In this document: one piece after another, positions 44,861 to 55,211 of the stretch
Numbering within the stretch: the first letter of the stretch is position 1
How the letters are laid out: every line of letters starts with the position of its first letter
DNA from: JAABQT01 sp035459025
Lineage (GTDB): Bacteria; Pseudomonadota; Gammaproteobacteria; Burkholderiales; SG8-39
Reading direction: 5' to 3'
NCBI GenBank assembly: GCA_035459025.1
Contig: DATHYT010000068.1
Location: 49,583-113,582 of the forward strand
Length of the DNA: 64,000 nucleotides
Notes under the pieces: model-generated
Told to the model about the DNA's origin: nothing
Databases searched by the model: none
What the model saw: only the letters and a program-made list of their open reading frames with translations
Program-made: the position numbers and the translations under genes

Positions 44861-45736
44861 ATGGCGAAAGTCGCTTTTCTCGGCCTGGGCGTGATGGGCT
44901 ACCCGATGGCGGGGCACCTGAAGAAAAAGGGCGGCCACGAGGTGACCGTGTACAACCGGTCGGCCGCCAAGGCCCAGCAGTGGGTGAAGGAGTACGGCGG
45001 CCAGTCCGCCCCCACCCCGAAAGAAGCGGCCCAGGGCTGCGACTTCGTCATGATGTGCGTCGGCAACGACGACGACGTGCGCGCGGTCGCCTACGGCGAC
45101 AGCGGGGCGCTCGCCGGGCTGAAGAAGGGCGCCATCCTGGTCGACCACACCACGGCCTCCGCCGTGGTGGCGCGCGAGCTGCACGCCAAGTGCAAGGAAA
45201 AGGGGGTGGGCTTCGTCGATGCGCCCGTCTCGGGCGGCCAGGCAGGCGCGGTGAACGGGCAGCTGGGCATCATGTGCGGCGGCGAGCAGGCCGACTTCGA
45301 CAAGGCGAAGCCGGTGATCGACGTCTACGCCAAGATGGCGGCGCTGATCGGCGCACCCGGCGCCGGGCAGCTCACCAAGATGGTGAACCAGGTCGCGATC
45401 GTCGGCCTGCTGCAGGGCCTCTCGGAAGCGCTCAACTTCGGCAAGAACGCGGGCCTCGACATGGAAAAAGTGGTGGCCGTCATCTCCAAGGGCGCGGCGC
45501 AGTCCTGGCAGCTCGAGAACCGCTGGAAGACGATGGCCGAGGGCAAGTTCGAGGGCTTCGGCTTCGCCAGCGACTGGATGAGGAAGGACCTCAACATCGC
45601 GCTCGCCGAGGCGAAGAAGAACGGTTCCTACATGCCCGGCACCGCGCTCATCGAGCAGTACTTCGGCCGCATCAGCGCCGCGGGACATGGGCGCTGGGAC
45701 AACACCGCGCTGATTTCGCTGCTGAAGAAGAGCTAG
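44861..45736 (+). CDS. NAD(P)-dependent beta-hydroxyacid dehydrogenase (3-hydroxyisobutyrate dehydrogenase family)
   Basis: A 291-residue beta-hydroxyacid dehydrogenase. GLGVMGYPMAGHL is the N-terminal nucleotide-binding site, DAPVSGGQAGAVNGQLGIMCGG binds substrate, and GQLTKMVNQ carries the catalytic Lys near residue 168. The family includes 3-hydroxyisobutyrate and tartronate-semialdehyde reductases. ATG 44861 with GGAGG 7 bases upstream decides the start. It is divergent from recA and converges with the 2-hydroxyacid dehydrogenase gene. Confidence 0.9.
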   Translation: MAKVAFLGLGVMGYPMAGHLKKKGGHEVTVYNRSAAKAQQWVKEYGGQSAPTPKEAAQGCDFVMMCVGNDDDVRAVAYGDSGALAGLKKGAILVDHTTASAVVARELHAKCKEKGVGFVDAPVSGGQAGAVNGQLGIMCGGEQADFDKAKPVIDVYAKMAALIGAPGAGQLTKMVNQVAIVGLLQGLSEALNFGKNAGLDMEKVVAVISKGAAQSWQLENRWKTMAEGKFEGFGFASDWMRKDLNIALAEAKKNGSYMPGTALIEQYFGRISAAGHGRWDNTALISLLKKS

Positions 45737-46755
45737 GCGCGCAGCCAGCCCCTGACGCGCGGATGCCCGAGCGCCGCCGCGTCGACCACGAAACGGGGCG
45801 CGCGCCCCGCGTGCACCGCGAGCACCGCGCCCACGGCGGTGCGCGCGATGTTGGCAAAGAGCTCGTCGGTCCAGCACAGCGAATGCGGCGTGACGATCAC
45901 GTTGTCGAGCCTGAGGATGGGGTTGTCGGCCGGCGTGGGCTCCTCCTCGAACACGTCGAGCGCGGCGCCGGCGATCTTCTTCGCGGCGAGAACTGCGTAC
46001 AGCGCCTTTTCGTCCACCACCGGCCCGCGCGCGACATTGATCAGGTAGGCGCTCGACTTCATGCGCGCGAGCTGCCTCGCGTTCACCAGGTGCCGCGTCT
46101 CTTCGTTGAGCAAGGCCGTGACGACGACGAAGTCGGCTTCGGCCATCAACGTCTCGAGCGGCATCTTCCTCGCGCCGATATAGCCGAGCTCGAGCTCGTC
46201 GGCGTAGGGATCGGCGGCGAGCAGCCTCAGGTCGAACGCCTTCGCCATTCGCAGCAGCTCCTTGCCGATGCGTCCCGCCCCCACCACGCCGAGCGTGCGG
46301 CCGGTGAGTCCCATGCCCATGTGGTCGACCCGGTCGTTCCAGCGGCCTTCGCGCGTCATGCGGTCCTTGGCCATGAGACGGTGCGCGAGCGCCAGCACGA
46401 GAGTGAGCGCCATGGTGGCCACGGGCCGCGGCATGGCGTTCGGGGTGTTGCAGACCAGCACCCCTGCCTTGCTCATCGCTGCCACGTCCACGCTGTCGTA
46501 GCCCACGCCGTGGCGCGACACGACTTTCAGGCGCAGGTCCTTGCCCGCCACCGCGGCCGCCGGCACCTTCGGTGAGTTGACGTAGAGCGCGTCGTACTTT
46601 TCGGCGAAGTCCGCGGTGATCTCGCGGATGCCCCTGGGCAGCCATTCCCACTCGAGCCCCGTCGCGGCATCGAGCGCCTCGAGCGGCTCGCGCCCGAACA
46701 CGGGCTCGCCCCTGGCGTCGAGGATGTCGCTGGTGACGCCGAGCTTGAAGCTCAT
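45733..46755 (-). CDS. D-isomer-specific 2-hydroxyacid dehydrogenase
   Basis: A 340-residue NAD(P)H-dependent dehydrogenase of the D-2-hydroxyacid group, close to glyoxylate/hydroxypyruvate reductases and D-glycerate dehydrogenases. The Rossmann motif is LGVVGAGRIGKE, followed by NVARGPVVDEKAL with the catalytic Arg, ALDVFEEEP with the Glu, and TPHSL with the His. ATG 46755 overlaps the upstream aldolase stop, so it belongs to the transporter-aldolase-dehydrogenase run on the minus strand. Confidence 0.9.
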   Translation of the reverse strand: MSFKLGVTSDILDARGEPVFGREPLEALDAATGLEWEWLPRGIREITADFAEKYDALYVNSPKVPAAAVAGKDLRLKVVSRHGVGYDSVDVAAMSKAGVLVCNTPNAMPRPVATMALTLVLALAHRLMAKDRMTREGRWNDRVDHMGMGLTGRTLGVVGAGRIGKELLRMAKAFDLRLLAADPYADELELGYIGARKMPLETLMAEADFVVVTALLNEETRHLVNARQLARMKSSAYLINVARGPVVDEKALYAVLAAKKIAGAALDVFEEEPTPADNPILRLDNVIVTPHSLCWTDELFANIARTAVGAVLAVHAGRAPRFVVDAAALGHPRVRGWLRA

Positions 46756-47525
46756 GCCTTGCGCATCGCGGCGAGGCTGGCGCGGATCGCCGCCTGCAGC
46801 ATGCCCTGATCGGTACCCGTGGCAATCATGCGAAAACCGTAGTCCAGGTACTCCTTGCCCAAAGCCGCGTCCGCGGCCATGTAGCCGGCGGCCTTGCCGT
46901 GCTTTTTCGCCGCGGCGACGATTCTCCGGATCGCGTCCTGGAATACCGGGCTGCCGAACTGGCCCGGGATACCGAGGAAGTTGGAGAGGTCGAAGTGCCC
47001 GAGCCAGAGCGCGTCCACGCCCGGCACCGCGGCGATGGCGTCCACGTTCTCCAGGCCCGACTTGGTCTCGATCATGGCGATGACGAGCGTGCGCTCGTGG
47101 ATCAGCTTCATCTTGTCGACCACGTCGCCGCCTTCGTAGTCGTCGTGCGCGAAGCCGAACGCGGCGCCGCGCCGGCCGCCCGCGGGCGGGTAGCGCGTGC
47201 ACGAGACGATGAACTGCGCCTGCTCGGCGGTATCGACGAGCGGCACCATCACGCCGAGCGCGCCGCAGTCGAGGGCGCGGGCGATGAAGTCGTATTCGGT
47301 CCCCGGGACTCTGACCATAGGCACGACGCCGAGCGCGCGGCACAGCGCGAACTGGGGCTTGAGCGTCTCGAACGAGGCGCCGGTGTGCTCCATGCAGTAC
47401 AGGGCGTACTCGGCGCCCGCGTTCTTCAGCAGGCGCGGCATGCCGGGGGTGAAGAACTCGAAGATCATCGAGCCCAAGGCGGTGCCGCCCGCGGCGAGCT
47501 TGTTCTTCACGGCGTTTTCGCGCAT
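46752..47525 (-). CDS. HpcH/HpaI family aldolase
   Basis: A 257-residue class II, metal-dependent aldolase that splits or makes 2-keto-3-deoxy acids with pyruvate as one product. VVPMVRVPG carries the active-site Arg, IAMIETKSGLEN the metal-binding Glu, and DALWLGHFDLSNFLG the metal-binding Asp. Members act on 2-keto-3-deoxyglucarate, -rhamnonate or hydroxyphenylacetate intermediates; which one applies is not shown. It lies between the MFS carrier gene and the 2-hydroxyacid dehydrogenase gene. Confidence 0.9.
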   Translation of the reverse strand: MRENAVKNKLAAGGTALGSMIFEFFTPGMPRLLKNAGAEYALYCMEHTGASFETLKPQFALCRALGVVPMVRVPGTEYDFIARALDCGALGVMVPLVDTAEQAQFIVSCTRYPPAGGRRGAAFGFAHDDYEGGDVVDKMKLIHERTLVIAMIETKSGLENVDAIAAVPGVDALWLGHFDLSNFLGIPGQFGSPVFQDAIRRIVAAAKKHGKAAGYMAADAALGKEYLDYGFRMIATGTDQGMLQAAIRASLAAMRKA

Positions 47526-47533
47526 GACGTGGA

Positions 47534-48765
47534 TTATCGCTGAAGCCGCTGCAGCTTCCAGGTCGCGAGCGGCCCGAGCAGCCCGCCAAGGCCGAGCGTC
47601 GCCCAGGCCACGCCCCAGGCGAATGCGTCGCCCGACATCTTGCCGCCGCCGGCGAGGTCGAGCGCCCAGCCGAACACCACCGGGCTCACCACGCCCGTGC
47701 CGAACCCCACCACCGAGCGCACAGCGTACGCCGCGCCGAGGATGTGCGGCGGCACGCTCTCGGCGATCACCGTCGAATGCACCGACGAGTCGGCGATGCC
47801 CGCAAAGTTGTACAGGCACGCGAGCGCCACCAGCAGCGCGACCGGCAGCGCGATCAGCCAGCCGATCGAGAACGACAGCGCGAGACTGACGCACGACCAC
47901 AGCAGGATGGTCTGCGTGCGGCCCCAGCGGTCGGACATGATGCCGCCGGTGATCGAGCCGCCGATGTTTGCGACGTAGGTGAGCGCGGAGAGCGACAGGC
48001 CGAGCGCCGCGGCTTGCGCGCCGCTCGAGCCGCCGGCGACCAGCGCCGCGGTGAGGAACGTCGGCATCCACGCCCACAGGCCGAGCAGCTCCCAGCTGTG
48101 GAAGGTGTAGCCCCACACCGAGAGCATGCCCCTGCGGTTCTTGAGCACCGCGGGGATCGAGGCGAGCACCGTGTGCCCCTCGGGCCGCGGGTGCACGACG
48201 TTGGGCGTGGCGCGTGTCGCCGCGAGCGCGATGAGCCAGGACGCGAGCGGCATCGCCGCCACCGCGCCGAGCGCGGCGCGCCAGCCAGCAACACTCACGA
48301 CGAGCCCCGCGACGCCGAGCGCAAGCGCGTAGCCCGCGCTCGAGGCGGCGATCATCAGCCCCATGGCGCGCCCGCGCCTGTTCGCCGCCACGTGCTCGTT
48401 CACCAGCGCCAGCATCGGCGTGTAGAACCCGCCCTGGGTGAGCCCGGTGAGCGCGTGCAGCCACAGCGCCGACCAAAAGCCCTCGACGAAGAGCGCAAAC
48501 GCGATCGGGCTCAGCGCGCCGGCGATCCCGGTGACGAGAAAGGCGCGCTTGGCGCCGAAGTAGTCGGCGATGAAGCCGACGAGAAAGAGCGAGCTCAGGT
48601 AGCCGAGGTGGAAGGCGCCCTGGATGGCCCCGGCGTCGCGCGCCGAGAGGCCCCAGTCCTCGCGCACCAGCGGCAGCACCGCGGAGTAGGCGACAAACCA
48701 GGCCGCCGAGAGGACACGGCTCGCGCAAAGCAGCGCCAGCCAGCGCCCCGAGCCCGCGACGCTCG

Positions 48766-48769
<4 letters not shown>
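47534..48769 (-). CDS. MFS transporter
   Basis: A 411-residue, 12-helix major facilitator carrier. The loop 2-3 motif DYFGAKRAFLVTGIAG and the second-half RWGRTQTILL are present. It is similar to the sugar-acid/organic-anion carriers in layout, though substrate cannot be assigned from sequence. Eight bases separate it from the aldolase gene, so it likely imports the aldolase pathway substrate. GTG 48769 overlaps the radical SAM gene stop (GTGA). Confidence 0.88.
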
Positions 48770-49838
<1,069 letters not shown>

Positions 49839-49863
<25 letters not shown>

Positions 49864-51203
49864 TTGATCACCCGATAGCGCCACAGCTTGCAGCGCGCAA
49901 GGCGCGTATCGGCCGGGATGCCCGCCTTGCGCATGAGCTCCTCGAGGAACCGGCGCGTCTCGGGCAACCCCTCCCATACCTGCGGCAGGAAGGTGCCCCG
50001 CTTGCCCTCGTACTCCAGGATCACGCCGTCCTCGCCCGGGCGCAGCTGCGCGAGGAGCTCGGCCTCGTCGGCGAAGCGCAGGGGCTTGGGCGGCGAGAGC
50101 ACCGACACCTCCACCTGGCAGCGCGACCATTCCTCGCGCGTGAGCGGCGCAAAGCGCGGGTCGCGCAGCGCCGCGCCGAGCGCGTTCTCCGCCACGTCCA
50201 AGCCGATGCTGCGCGTCGGCGCAAGGCTGCCGATGCAGCCGCGCAGCTTCCCGTCCAGTCTCAGCGTGACGAAGGTGGCGCCGGGACGCGCCAGCCACGG
50301 CGCGACCTCGGTGCGCGGCGGCTCGGCGTACACGCCGAGCGCGTGGCCGATGGCGGCGCGCGCGATGGCGAGCAGCGCGAGGCCCGCGTCCTGCAGCGTC
50401 ACGCGCTCGCCCTCGTACAGCGCAAATGCGGAGTAGCCCACCACGCGGTCCCTGCCGCCCGCGCTGTCGCCCGAATTGCACGCGCCCAGCAGGCGGATCG
50501 ACAAGCCGCGCGCCTTGGCCGTGGCGAGAAAGCCGTTCAGCGGCGTCGCCCCGCAGGCCTCCTCGTGGTTGATGTCGGTGTCGAACGCGGCGATGCGCGC
50601 GAGCGTCGCCTGGTCGATGGCGCGTGCCTCGTCGTAGGGGTGATAGTGGGAAAGGTCGGTCGACACCACGAACAGCGTCTCCGGCCCGCCCCAGAGCCGC
50701 TCGATCACGTCGCGCACTTCCTGCGGCCGCGCGTCGCCGACCGCGAGCGGCACCAGCGCGAACTTGCCCAGCATTTTCTGCAGGAAGGGCAGCTGCACTT
50801 CCAGCGAATGCTCGGCGGCATGCGCCGCCGCGCTCGTCACCACCTGCTTGAACGGCGCCAGCATGCGCAGGGCGTCCGCGTCCAGCGGCACGCGCCCGAG
50901 CGGCGTGTCGAACGCCTCGACGCCAGGCAGGGCGAGGCCGCGCACCGGCACGCGGTGCACGGGGCCGAGCAGCACCACGCGCCCGACGATGCCGCGCGCC
51001 GCGGCAAGCTCGTCGTAGGCGCGCGCCGCCACCGCGCCGGAATAGATGTAGCCGGCGTGCGGCACGATGAGCGCCTTGGGATGGCCGAAGCGCGGCGCGA
51101 GGTTCTCCACGCCGTCGATCAGGTCGGCGACTTCCCGTTGCAGCGCGCGCGCGTCGCGCGGATAGAACGTGCCCGCCACGGCGGCGGGACGGATCTGGCT
51201 CAC
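49839..51203 (-). CDS. AmmeMemoRadiSam system proteins B and A fused (Memo-AMMECR1)
   Basis: A 454-residue fusion. Residues about 1-270 are Memo-like: PHAGYIYSG with the first His, EHSLEVQLPFLQK with the second, and CNSGD with the Cys, the residues expected at the metal site. Residues about 275-454 are an AMMECR1 domain with LRGCIGSLAPTRSIGLDV. The two are separate genes in many genomes (AmrB and AmrA); here they form one chain. Both families are conserved to humans, but the bacterial pathway is not established. It lies between the radical SAM gene and the pncC-like gene. Confidence 0.92.
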
Positions 51204-51667
51204 AGCAGCTCCCGTACCCTTTCGAGCGCGTGAACGACGGCTTGGCGGCGCACGCTGTCGCGATCGCCGTCAAAGCGCCTGGTCTCACTGGTGATCTTAC
51301 TCCCGTGCGCCCAGGCGAAGCACACCAGGCCGACGGGCTTGTCGCGGGTGCCGCCGCCAGGCCCGGCGACCCCGGTGACGGCGAGCGCCACCTGCACCCG
51401 TGCGCGCCGCGCCGCCCCCGCCGCCATTTCGCGCGCGACCTGCTCGCTGACCGCGCCGTACTGGCGCAGCGTCGCCTCCGCGACGCCGAGGTCCTCGCGC
51501 TTGGCGTCGTTCGAGTAGGTGACGTAGCCGCGCTCGAACCAGTCCGAGCTCCCCGGGATCGAGGTGAGCGCCATCGCCACCCAGCCCCCGGTGCAGGACT
51601 CGGCGGTGGCGAGCCGCTCGCCCCGCGCCTTCAGCGCCTCGCCGATGCCGCGCGCCAGGTCGTTCAT
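51200..51667 (-). CDS. pncC: CinA-family nicotinamide-nucleotide amidohydrolase (PncC type)
   Basis: A 155-residue CinA C-terminal-domain protein. TAESCTGGWVAMALTSIPGSS and AVTGVAGPGGGTRDKPVGLV are the family blocks, as in PncC, which deamidates nicotinamide mononucleotide in NAD recycling. The N-terminal competence/molybdopterin-binding domain of full CinA is absent here; a separate gene at 57119 has that domain. ATG 51667 overlaps the pgpA stop, and its stop overlaps the Memo gene start. Confidence 0.92.
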   Translation of the reverse strand: MNDLARGIGEALKARGERLATAESCTGGWVAMALTSIPGSSDWFERGYVTYSNDAKREDLGVAEATLRQYGAVSEQVAREMAAGAARRARVQVALAVTGVAGPGGGTRDKPVGLVCFAWAHGSKITSETRRFDGDRDSVRRQAVVHALERVRELL

Positions 51668-52155
51668 GGAAACAGCAACCTCTTGGCAAGCGCCAGGACG
51701 AGCAGCGTATAGCCCGCGGCAAGGATGTCGTCGAACATCACGCCAAAGCCGCCCTTCATGCGCTTTTCGAGCTGGCGGATCGGCGGCGGCTTCACGACGT
51801 CGAACAGGCGAAACAGCAGGAACGCGGCCGCCTGCCAGTGCCGCTCCTGCGGCACGATCGCCAGCACCAGCAGGAACGCCACCACCTCGTCCCAGCACAT
51901 GCCGCCGTGGTCGGCGATGCCGAGATGCCGCCCGGTGATGTCGCAGGCCCAGACGCCGGCCAAAAACAGGAACGCGAGGATCGCCAGCAGCACGAGCGGC
52001 GGGTACGCCGGGCCGATCAGCCACCAGATCGGCAAGGCGATCAGCGTGCCCACGGTGCCGGGCGCGAAAGGCGACAGTCCGGCGCCGAAACCGAAGGCGA
52101 TGAAATGCGCCGGGTGCGTGAACACGAAGCGCGCGCTCGGGCGGAAGACCATCAT
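51664..52155 (-). CDS. pgpA: phosphatidylglycerophosphatase A
   Basis: PgpA removes the phosphate from phosphatidylglycerophosphate, the last step of phosphatidylglycerol synthesis. The 163-residue product has the motif GFGAGLSPFAPGTVGTL, a DEVVAF-type block (CWDEVVAFLLVL) and FRLFDVVKP, with four membrane segments. It overlaps thiL and pncC by short stretches, the common order thiL-pgpA-pncC. Confidence 0.93.
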   Translation of the reverse strand: MMVFRPSARFVFTHPAHFIAFGFGAGLSPFAPGTVGTLIALPIWWLIGPAYPPLVLLAILAFLFLAGVWACDITGRHLGIADHGGMCWDEVVAFLLVLAIVPQERHWQAAAFLLFRLFDVVKPPPIRQLEKRMKGGFGVMFDDILAAGYTLLVLALAKRLLFP

Positions 52156-53069
52156 GCGAAATGATCGAATCCGGCCGCGACTTCGATCTCGCGGCCTTGG
52201 GGGTCGAGGAGCCGCAGGCGCGGCGCGCCGGCGTGGATCGACCCCACGCGCGTCAGCGCGACGCCGAGCGGCGCGGCGAGCTGCCCGATCGCCGCGCGCG
52301 CCGCCGCGGGCGCGGTGAACGCGAGCTCGTAGTCGTCGCCGCCGGAGAGCGCGCAGCGCGCTTCCAGGGCTGCGTCGCCGATGCGGAACTTGGGCAGATC
52401 GGCGTAGCGCACCGCCGCACCCACGCCGGAGCGCTCGAGGATGTGGCCCAGATCCTGCGCAAAGCCGTCGGAGACGTCGATCGCCGCGCTTGCCAGCCCG
52501 CGCAGCCGCTCGCCCAGGGCCACGCGCGGCTCGGGCAGGTGCAGGCGCGCGGCGGCCTTCGCGTTCTCCGGATGCTCGAGCGCGAACGCGGCGCCGCCGA
52601 GCTCGCCCGACACCCAGACGTCGTCGCCGGGCTTCGCGCCGTCGCGGCGCAGCGCCGCGCCCGCCGGCACATCGCCGAGGATGGTGACGCAGATGGAAAG
52701 CGGGCCGCGCGTCGTGTCGCCGCCGACCAGGTCCACCTTGAAGCGCGTGGCAAGCGCATAGAAGCCTTCGGCGAACGCGGCGAGCCAGTCCTCGTCGGCC
52801 CTGGGCAGCGCGAGCGCGAGCGTCGCCCAGCGCGGGCTGGCACCCATTGCCGCCATGTCGGAAAGGTTCACCGCCAGCGCCTTGTGCCCGAGCGCGCGCG
52901 GCTCGGCGCGCGCGGCGAAGTGGCGCCCTTCGAGGAGCAGATCCGTGGACACCGCGAGCTCGCAGCCGGCCGCCGGCGCCAGGAGCGCGGCGTCATCGCC
53001 CACGCCGAGCGTGGCGTTGCGCGCCGGGCGCGAGAAGTAGCGGCGGATGATCTCGAACTCGGACGGCAT
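52152..53069 (-). CDS. thiL: thiamine-phosphate kinase
   Basis: ThiL phosphorylates thiamine monophosphate to the active diphosphate. The 305-residue product has the PurM-like ATP-binding fold with GVGDDAALL, STDLLLEGRHF, NLSDMAAMGASPRWATLAL, VGGDTTRGPL and ISV-type DVSDGFAQDLGHIL. Start ATG 53069 is 8 bases after the nusB stop. It is normal in length and lies in the expected nusB-thiL-pgpA order. Confidence 0.94.
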   Translation of the reverse strand: MPSEFEIIRRYFSRPARNATLGVGDDAALLAPAAGCELAVSTDLLLEGRHFAARAEPRALGHKALAVNLSDMAAMGASPRWATLALALPRADEDWLAAFAEGFYALATRFKVDLVGGDTTRGPLSICVTILGDVPAGAALRRDGAKPGDDVWVSGELGGAAFALEHPENAKAAARLHLPEPRVALGERLRGLASAAIDVSDGFAQDLGHILERSGVGAAVRYADLPKFRIGDAALEARCALSGGDDYELAFTAPAAARAAIGQLAAPLGVALTRVGSIHAGAPRLRLLDPQGREIEVAAGFDHFA

Positions 53070-53077
53070 CGCCGTCC

Positions 53078-53515
53078 TCAGGCGGGCTGGCGCCCGCCCG
53101 CGGTTTCCTGCGCGCGCAGCCCGCGCGCGAGCTTCTCCAGCACGCCGTTCACGTACTTGTGGCCGCCCGCGCCGCCGAAGCTCTTGCCCAGCTCGATGGC
53201 CTCGTTGATCACCACCTTGAACGGCGTTTCCGGGTGCGCCTGCAGCTCGAACGCGCCGATGTAGAGGATGGCGCGCTCCACGGGCGAGAGGCGCCGGAAC
53301 TCGCGGTCGAGGCACGGCGCGATCAGGCCCTCGAGCTCGGCGGCGCGCGCCTGCACGCCGCGCACCAGCGCCTCGGCGAGGTCGCGGTCGGTGCGCCCGT
53401 CGTCGTCGATGGCGCGCACCTGCTCGAGCGCATCGCCGCTGCCCATCTGCCAGGCATAGAGCGCCTGCAGCGCGATCTCGCGCGAGCGCCGGCGCGGGCC
53501 CTTCGCTGCCTTCAT
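53078..53515 (-). CDS. nusB: transcription antitermination factor NusB
   Basis: NusB joins NusE (S10) on boxA RNA in rRNA antitermination. The 145-residue helical product has RRSREIALQALYAWQ at the start, PVERAILYIGAFEL and INEAIELGKSFGGAGGHKYVNGVL. Start ATG 53515 overlaps the ribH stop (ATGA), giving the usual ribH-nusB pair. Confidence 0.94.
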   Translation of the reverse strand: MKAAKGPRRRSREIALQALYAWQMGSGDALEQVRAIDDDGRTDRDLAEALVRGVQARAAELEGLIAPCLDREFRRLSPVERAILYIGAFELQAHPETPFKVVINEAIELGKSFGGAGGHKYVNGVLEKLARGLRAQETAGGRQPA

Positions 53516-53931
53516 TTCGGCCACGCCGCCACCTTGGCGCGCAGGCGCGCCATCTCGAGCGCCACGCGCACCGCTTCCGCGCCCTTGTCCAGGCGCGCCT
53601 CGGCCTGCTTCTCGTCGTCGGTGGTGAGGATGCCGTTGGCGACCGGAATGCCGAATTCCAGCGCTACGTCCATGACGCCGCGCGCCGACTCGTTCGCCAC
53701 CACCTCGAAGTGGTAGGTGTCGCCGCGCACCACGCAGCCGATGGCGGCCAGGCAGTCGAACTTGCCGCTCTGCGCCAGCCACTGCAACGCGAGCGGGATC
53801 TCGAGCGCGCCGGGCACCTCTTCCACGGTAAGCTCGTGCACCCCGAGCTTCTTCGCCTCGTCGCGCGCGCGCTGCAGGAGCTTGCCGCTGAGCGCGTCGT
53901 TGAAGCGGCTCGCCACGATGCCCAGGCGCAT
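53512..53931 (-). CDS. ribH: 6,7-dimethyl-8-ribityllumazine synthase
   Basis: RibH condenses the RibB product 3,4-dihydroxy-2-butanone 4-phosphate with the pyrimidine to make lumazine, the riboflavin precursor. The 139-residue product has GIVASRFND, VPGALEIPLALQW, AIGCVVRGDTYHFEVV with the catalytic His, and FGIPVANGILTTDD. It begins directly at the first strand and is about 15 residues shorter at the N-terminus than many homologues; a start further up is limited by the ribBA stop four bases away. The enzyme core looks complete. Confidence 0.94.
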   Translation of the reverse strand: MRLGIVASRFNDALSGKLLQRARDEAKKLGVHELTVEEVPGALEIPLALQWLAQSGKFDCLAAIGCVVRGDTYHFEVVANESARGVMDVALEFGIPVANGILTTDDEKQAEARLDKGAEAVRVALEMARLRAKVAAWPK

Positions 53932-53935
53932 GGCG

Positions 53936-55048
53936 CTAGCCCCGCGGCGACTCGACGTAGCCGGTGACCTCCAGGCCGAAGCCCGTCATGCTCGGCATCT
54001 TGCGCGGCGCGGCCAGCAGGCGCATGCGGCCCACGCCCAGCTCGCGCAGGATCTGCGCGCCGATGCCGTAGGTGCGCAGGTCGGCGCTGCGGCCGGTACG
54101 CGCGGGCCGGGTTTCGGCAAGGCGCGCGTCGATGGCGTCCGAGGCGAGGTTGCAGTTGAGCAGCACCACCACGCCGGTGCCCGCCTTGGCGATCGCGGTG
54201 AGCGCCTCGCCCACGCCCCAGGTGTGCGTGCCGGGACCGGCATCGAGCAGGTCGACGACCGAGAGCGGCTCGTGCACGCGCACCAGGGTCTCGGCCTCGC
54301 GCGCGGGCGTGCCCACCACCAGCGCGAGATGCGTGCCGCGCGTCGGCACGTCGTGAAACGTCACCAGGTGAAAGCGCCCCCACGCGGTGTCGATGTCGCG
54401 TGCGAGCCCGCGCGTGACGAGCGACTCGTGGCGGCTGCGGTACTCGATGAGGTCGGCGATGGTGCCGATGCGCAGGCCGTGCTCGGCGCAGAACTCGAGC
54501 AGGTCGGGCAGGCGCGCCATGGTGCCGTCGTCCTTCATCACCTCGCACAGCACCGCCGCGGGCGCCAGCCCGGCGAGCCGAGCAAGGTCGCAGCAGGCCT
54601 CGGTATGGCCGGCGCGCACCAGCACGCCGCCCGCCTGGGCGACGAGCGGGAACACGTGGCCCGGCTGCACGATGTCCTCGGCCCTGGCCTCGGGCGCCGC
54701 GGCCACCTTGATGGTGAGCGCGCGATCGGCTGCCGAGATGCCGGTGGCGATGCCCTCGGCGGCCTCGATCGAGACGGTGAAGTTGGTGCCGTGGCGCGAG
54801 CGGTTCTGCTCCACCATCGGCCGCAGGCCCAGGCGCAGCGCGTGCGCCTCGGTGATCGGCATGCAGATGAGGCCCCTGCCGTGGCGCGCGAGGAAGTTGA
54901 CCTTCTCCGGCGTGACGAACTCGGCGGCGAAGACGAGGTCGCCCTCGTTCTCGCGGTCCTCGTCGTCGACCAGGACGACCATCTTGCCGGCGCGCAGGTC
55001 GGCGACGATGTCGGCGACCGGGCTGATGGCGGTGAGTTCGCGGCGCAT
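53936..55048 (-). CDS. ribB: 3,4-dihydroxy-2-butanone-4-phosphate synthase with degenerate GTP cyclohydrolase II domain (RibBX type)
   Basis: The 370-residue product has an intact N-terminal RibB domain (about 1-205) with VDDEDRENEGDLVFAAE, RHGRGLICMPI and HTEACCDLARLAGL. The C-terminal RibA-like half lacks the three zinc cysteines of GTP cyclohydrolase II: the expected Cys-x10-Cys-x-Cys region reads VHEPLSVVDLLDAGPGTHTW. The following RGIGL segment is absent too, although YGIGAQIL remains. It therefore probably makes only the butanone, as known for RibBX proteins, and a true RibA must be encoded elsewhere. CATAAT stands 6 bases before the ATG. Confidence 0.92.
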   Translation of the reverse strand: MRRELTAISPVADIVADLRAGKMVVLVDDEDRENEGDLVFAAEFVTPEKVNFLARHGRGLICMPITEAHALRLGLRPMVEQNRSRHGTNFTVSIEAAEGIATGISAADRALTIKVAAAPEARAEDIVQPGHVFPLVAQAGGVLVRAGHTEACCDLARLAGLAPAAVLCEVMKDDGTMARLPDLLEFCAEHGLRIGTIADLIEYRSRHESLVTRGLARDIDTAWGRFHLVTFHDVPTRGTHLALVVGTPAREAETLVRVHEPLSVVDLLDAGPGTHTWGVGEALTAIAKAGTGVVVLLNCNLASDAIDARLAETRPARTGRSADLRTYGIGAQILRELGVGRMRLLAAPRKMPSMTGFGLEVTGYVESPRG

Positions 55049-55054
55049 GGCGGG

Positions 55055-55060
55055 ATTATG
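55055..55060 (-). promoter_or_regulatory. possible -10 box of the ribB gene
   Basis: CATAAT on the minus strand ends 6 bases before ATG 55048. This would give a leaderless ribB-ribH-nusB message. No good -35 is visible. No FMN riboswitch is seen in the 163-base gap. Confidence 0.35.
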
Positions 55061-55113
55061 GTACGAAAAGGGGCGCGGGGCGATTCAGCGCGCGATTTTG
55101 GCTTTTAAAAGAA

Positions 55114-55160
55114 TCTCGGCTTTTCCGGCGGGAAGATTCACCCCGCCGGAAAAGCCGAGA
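55114..55160 (-). terminator. strong rho-independent terminator after rplS
   Basis: Perfect 19-base arms at 55114-55132 and 55142-55160 (TCTCGGCTTTTCCGGCGGG and its complement) with a 9-base loop. In the minus-strand transcript of the rpsP-rplS operon the stem is followed by UUCUUUUAAAA. It lies 51 bases after the rplS stop and ends the ribosomal operon before the ribB promoter. Confidence 0.88.
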
Positions 55161-55211
55161 CCGTTTTGTACTGCAGACGCGGCGCGCTGCCGCCAGCTCT
55201 GCCGCCTGCGG

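Noticed and set aside
55049..55211. FMN riboswitch before ribB
   Set aside because: The gap holds the rplS terminator and a short promoter-like stretch, with no room or sequence for the conserved riboswitch core.
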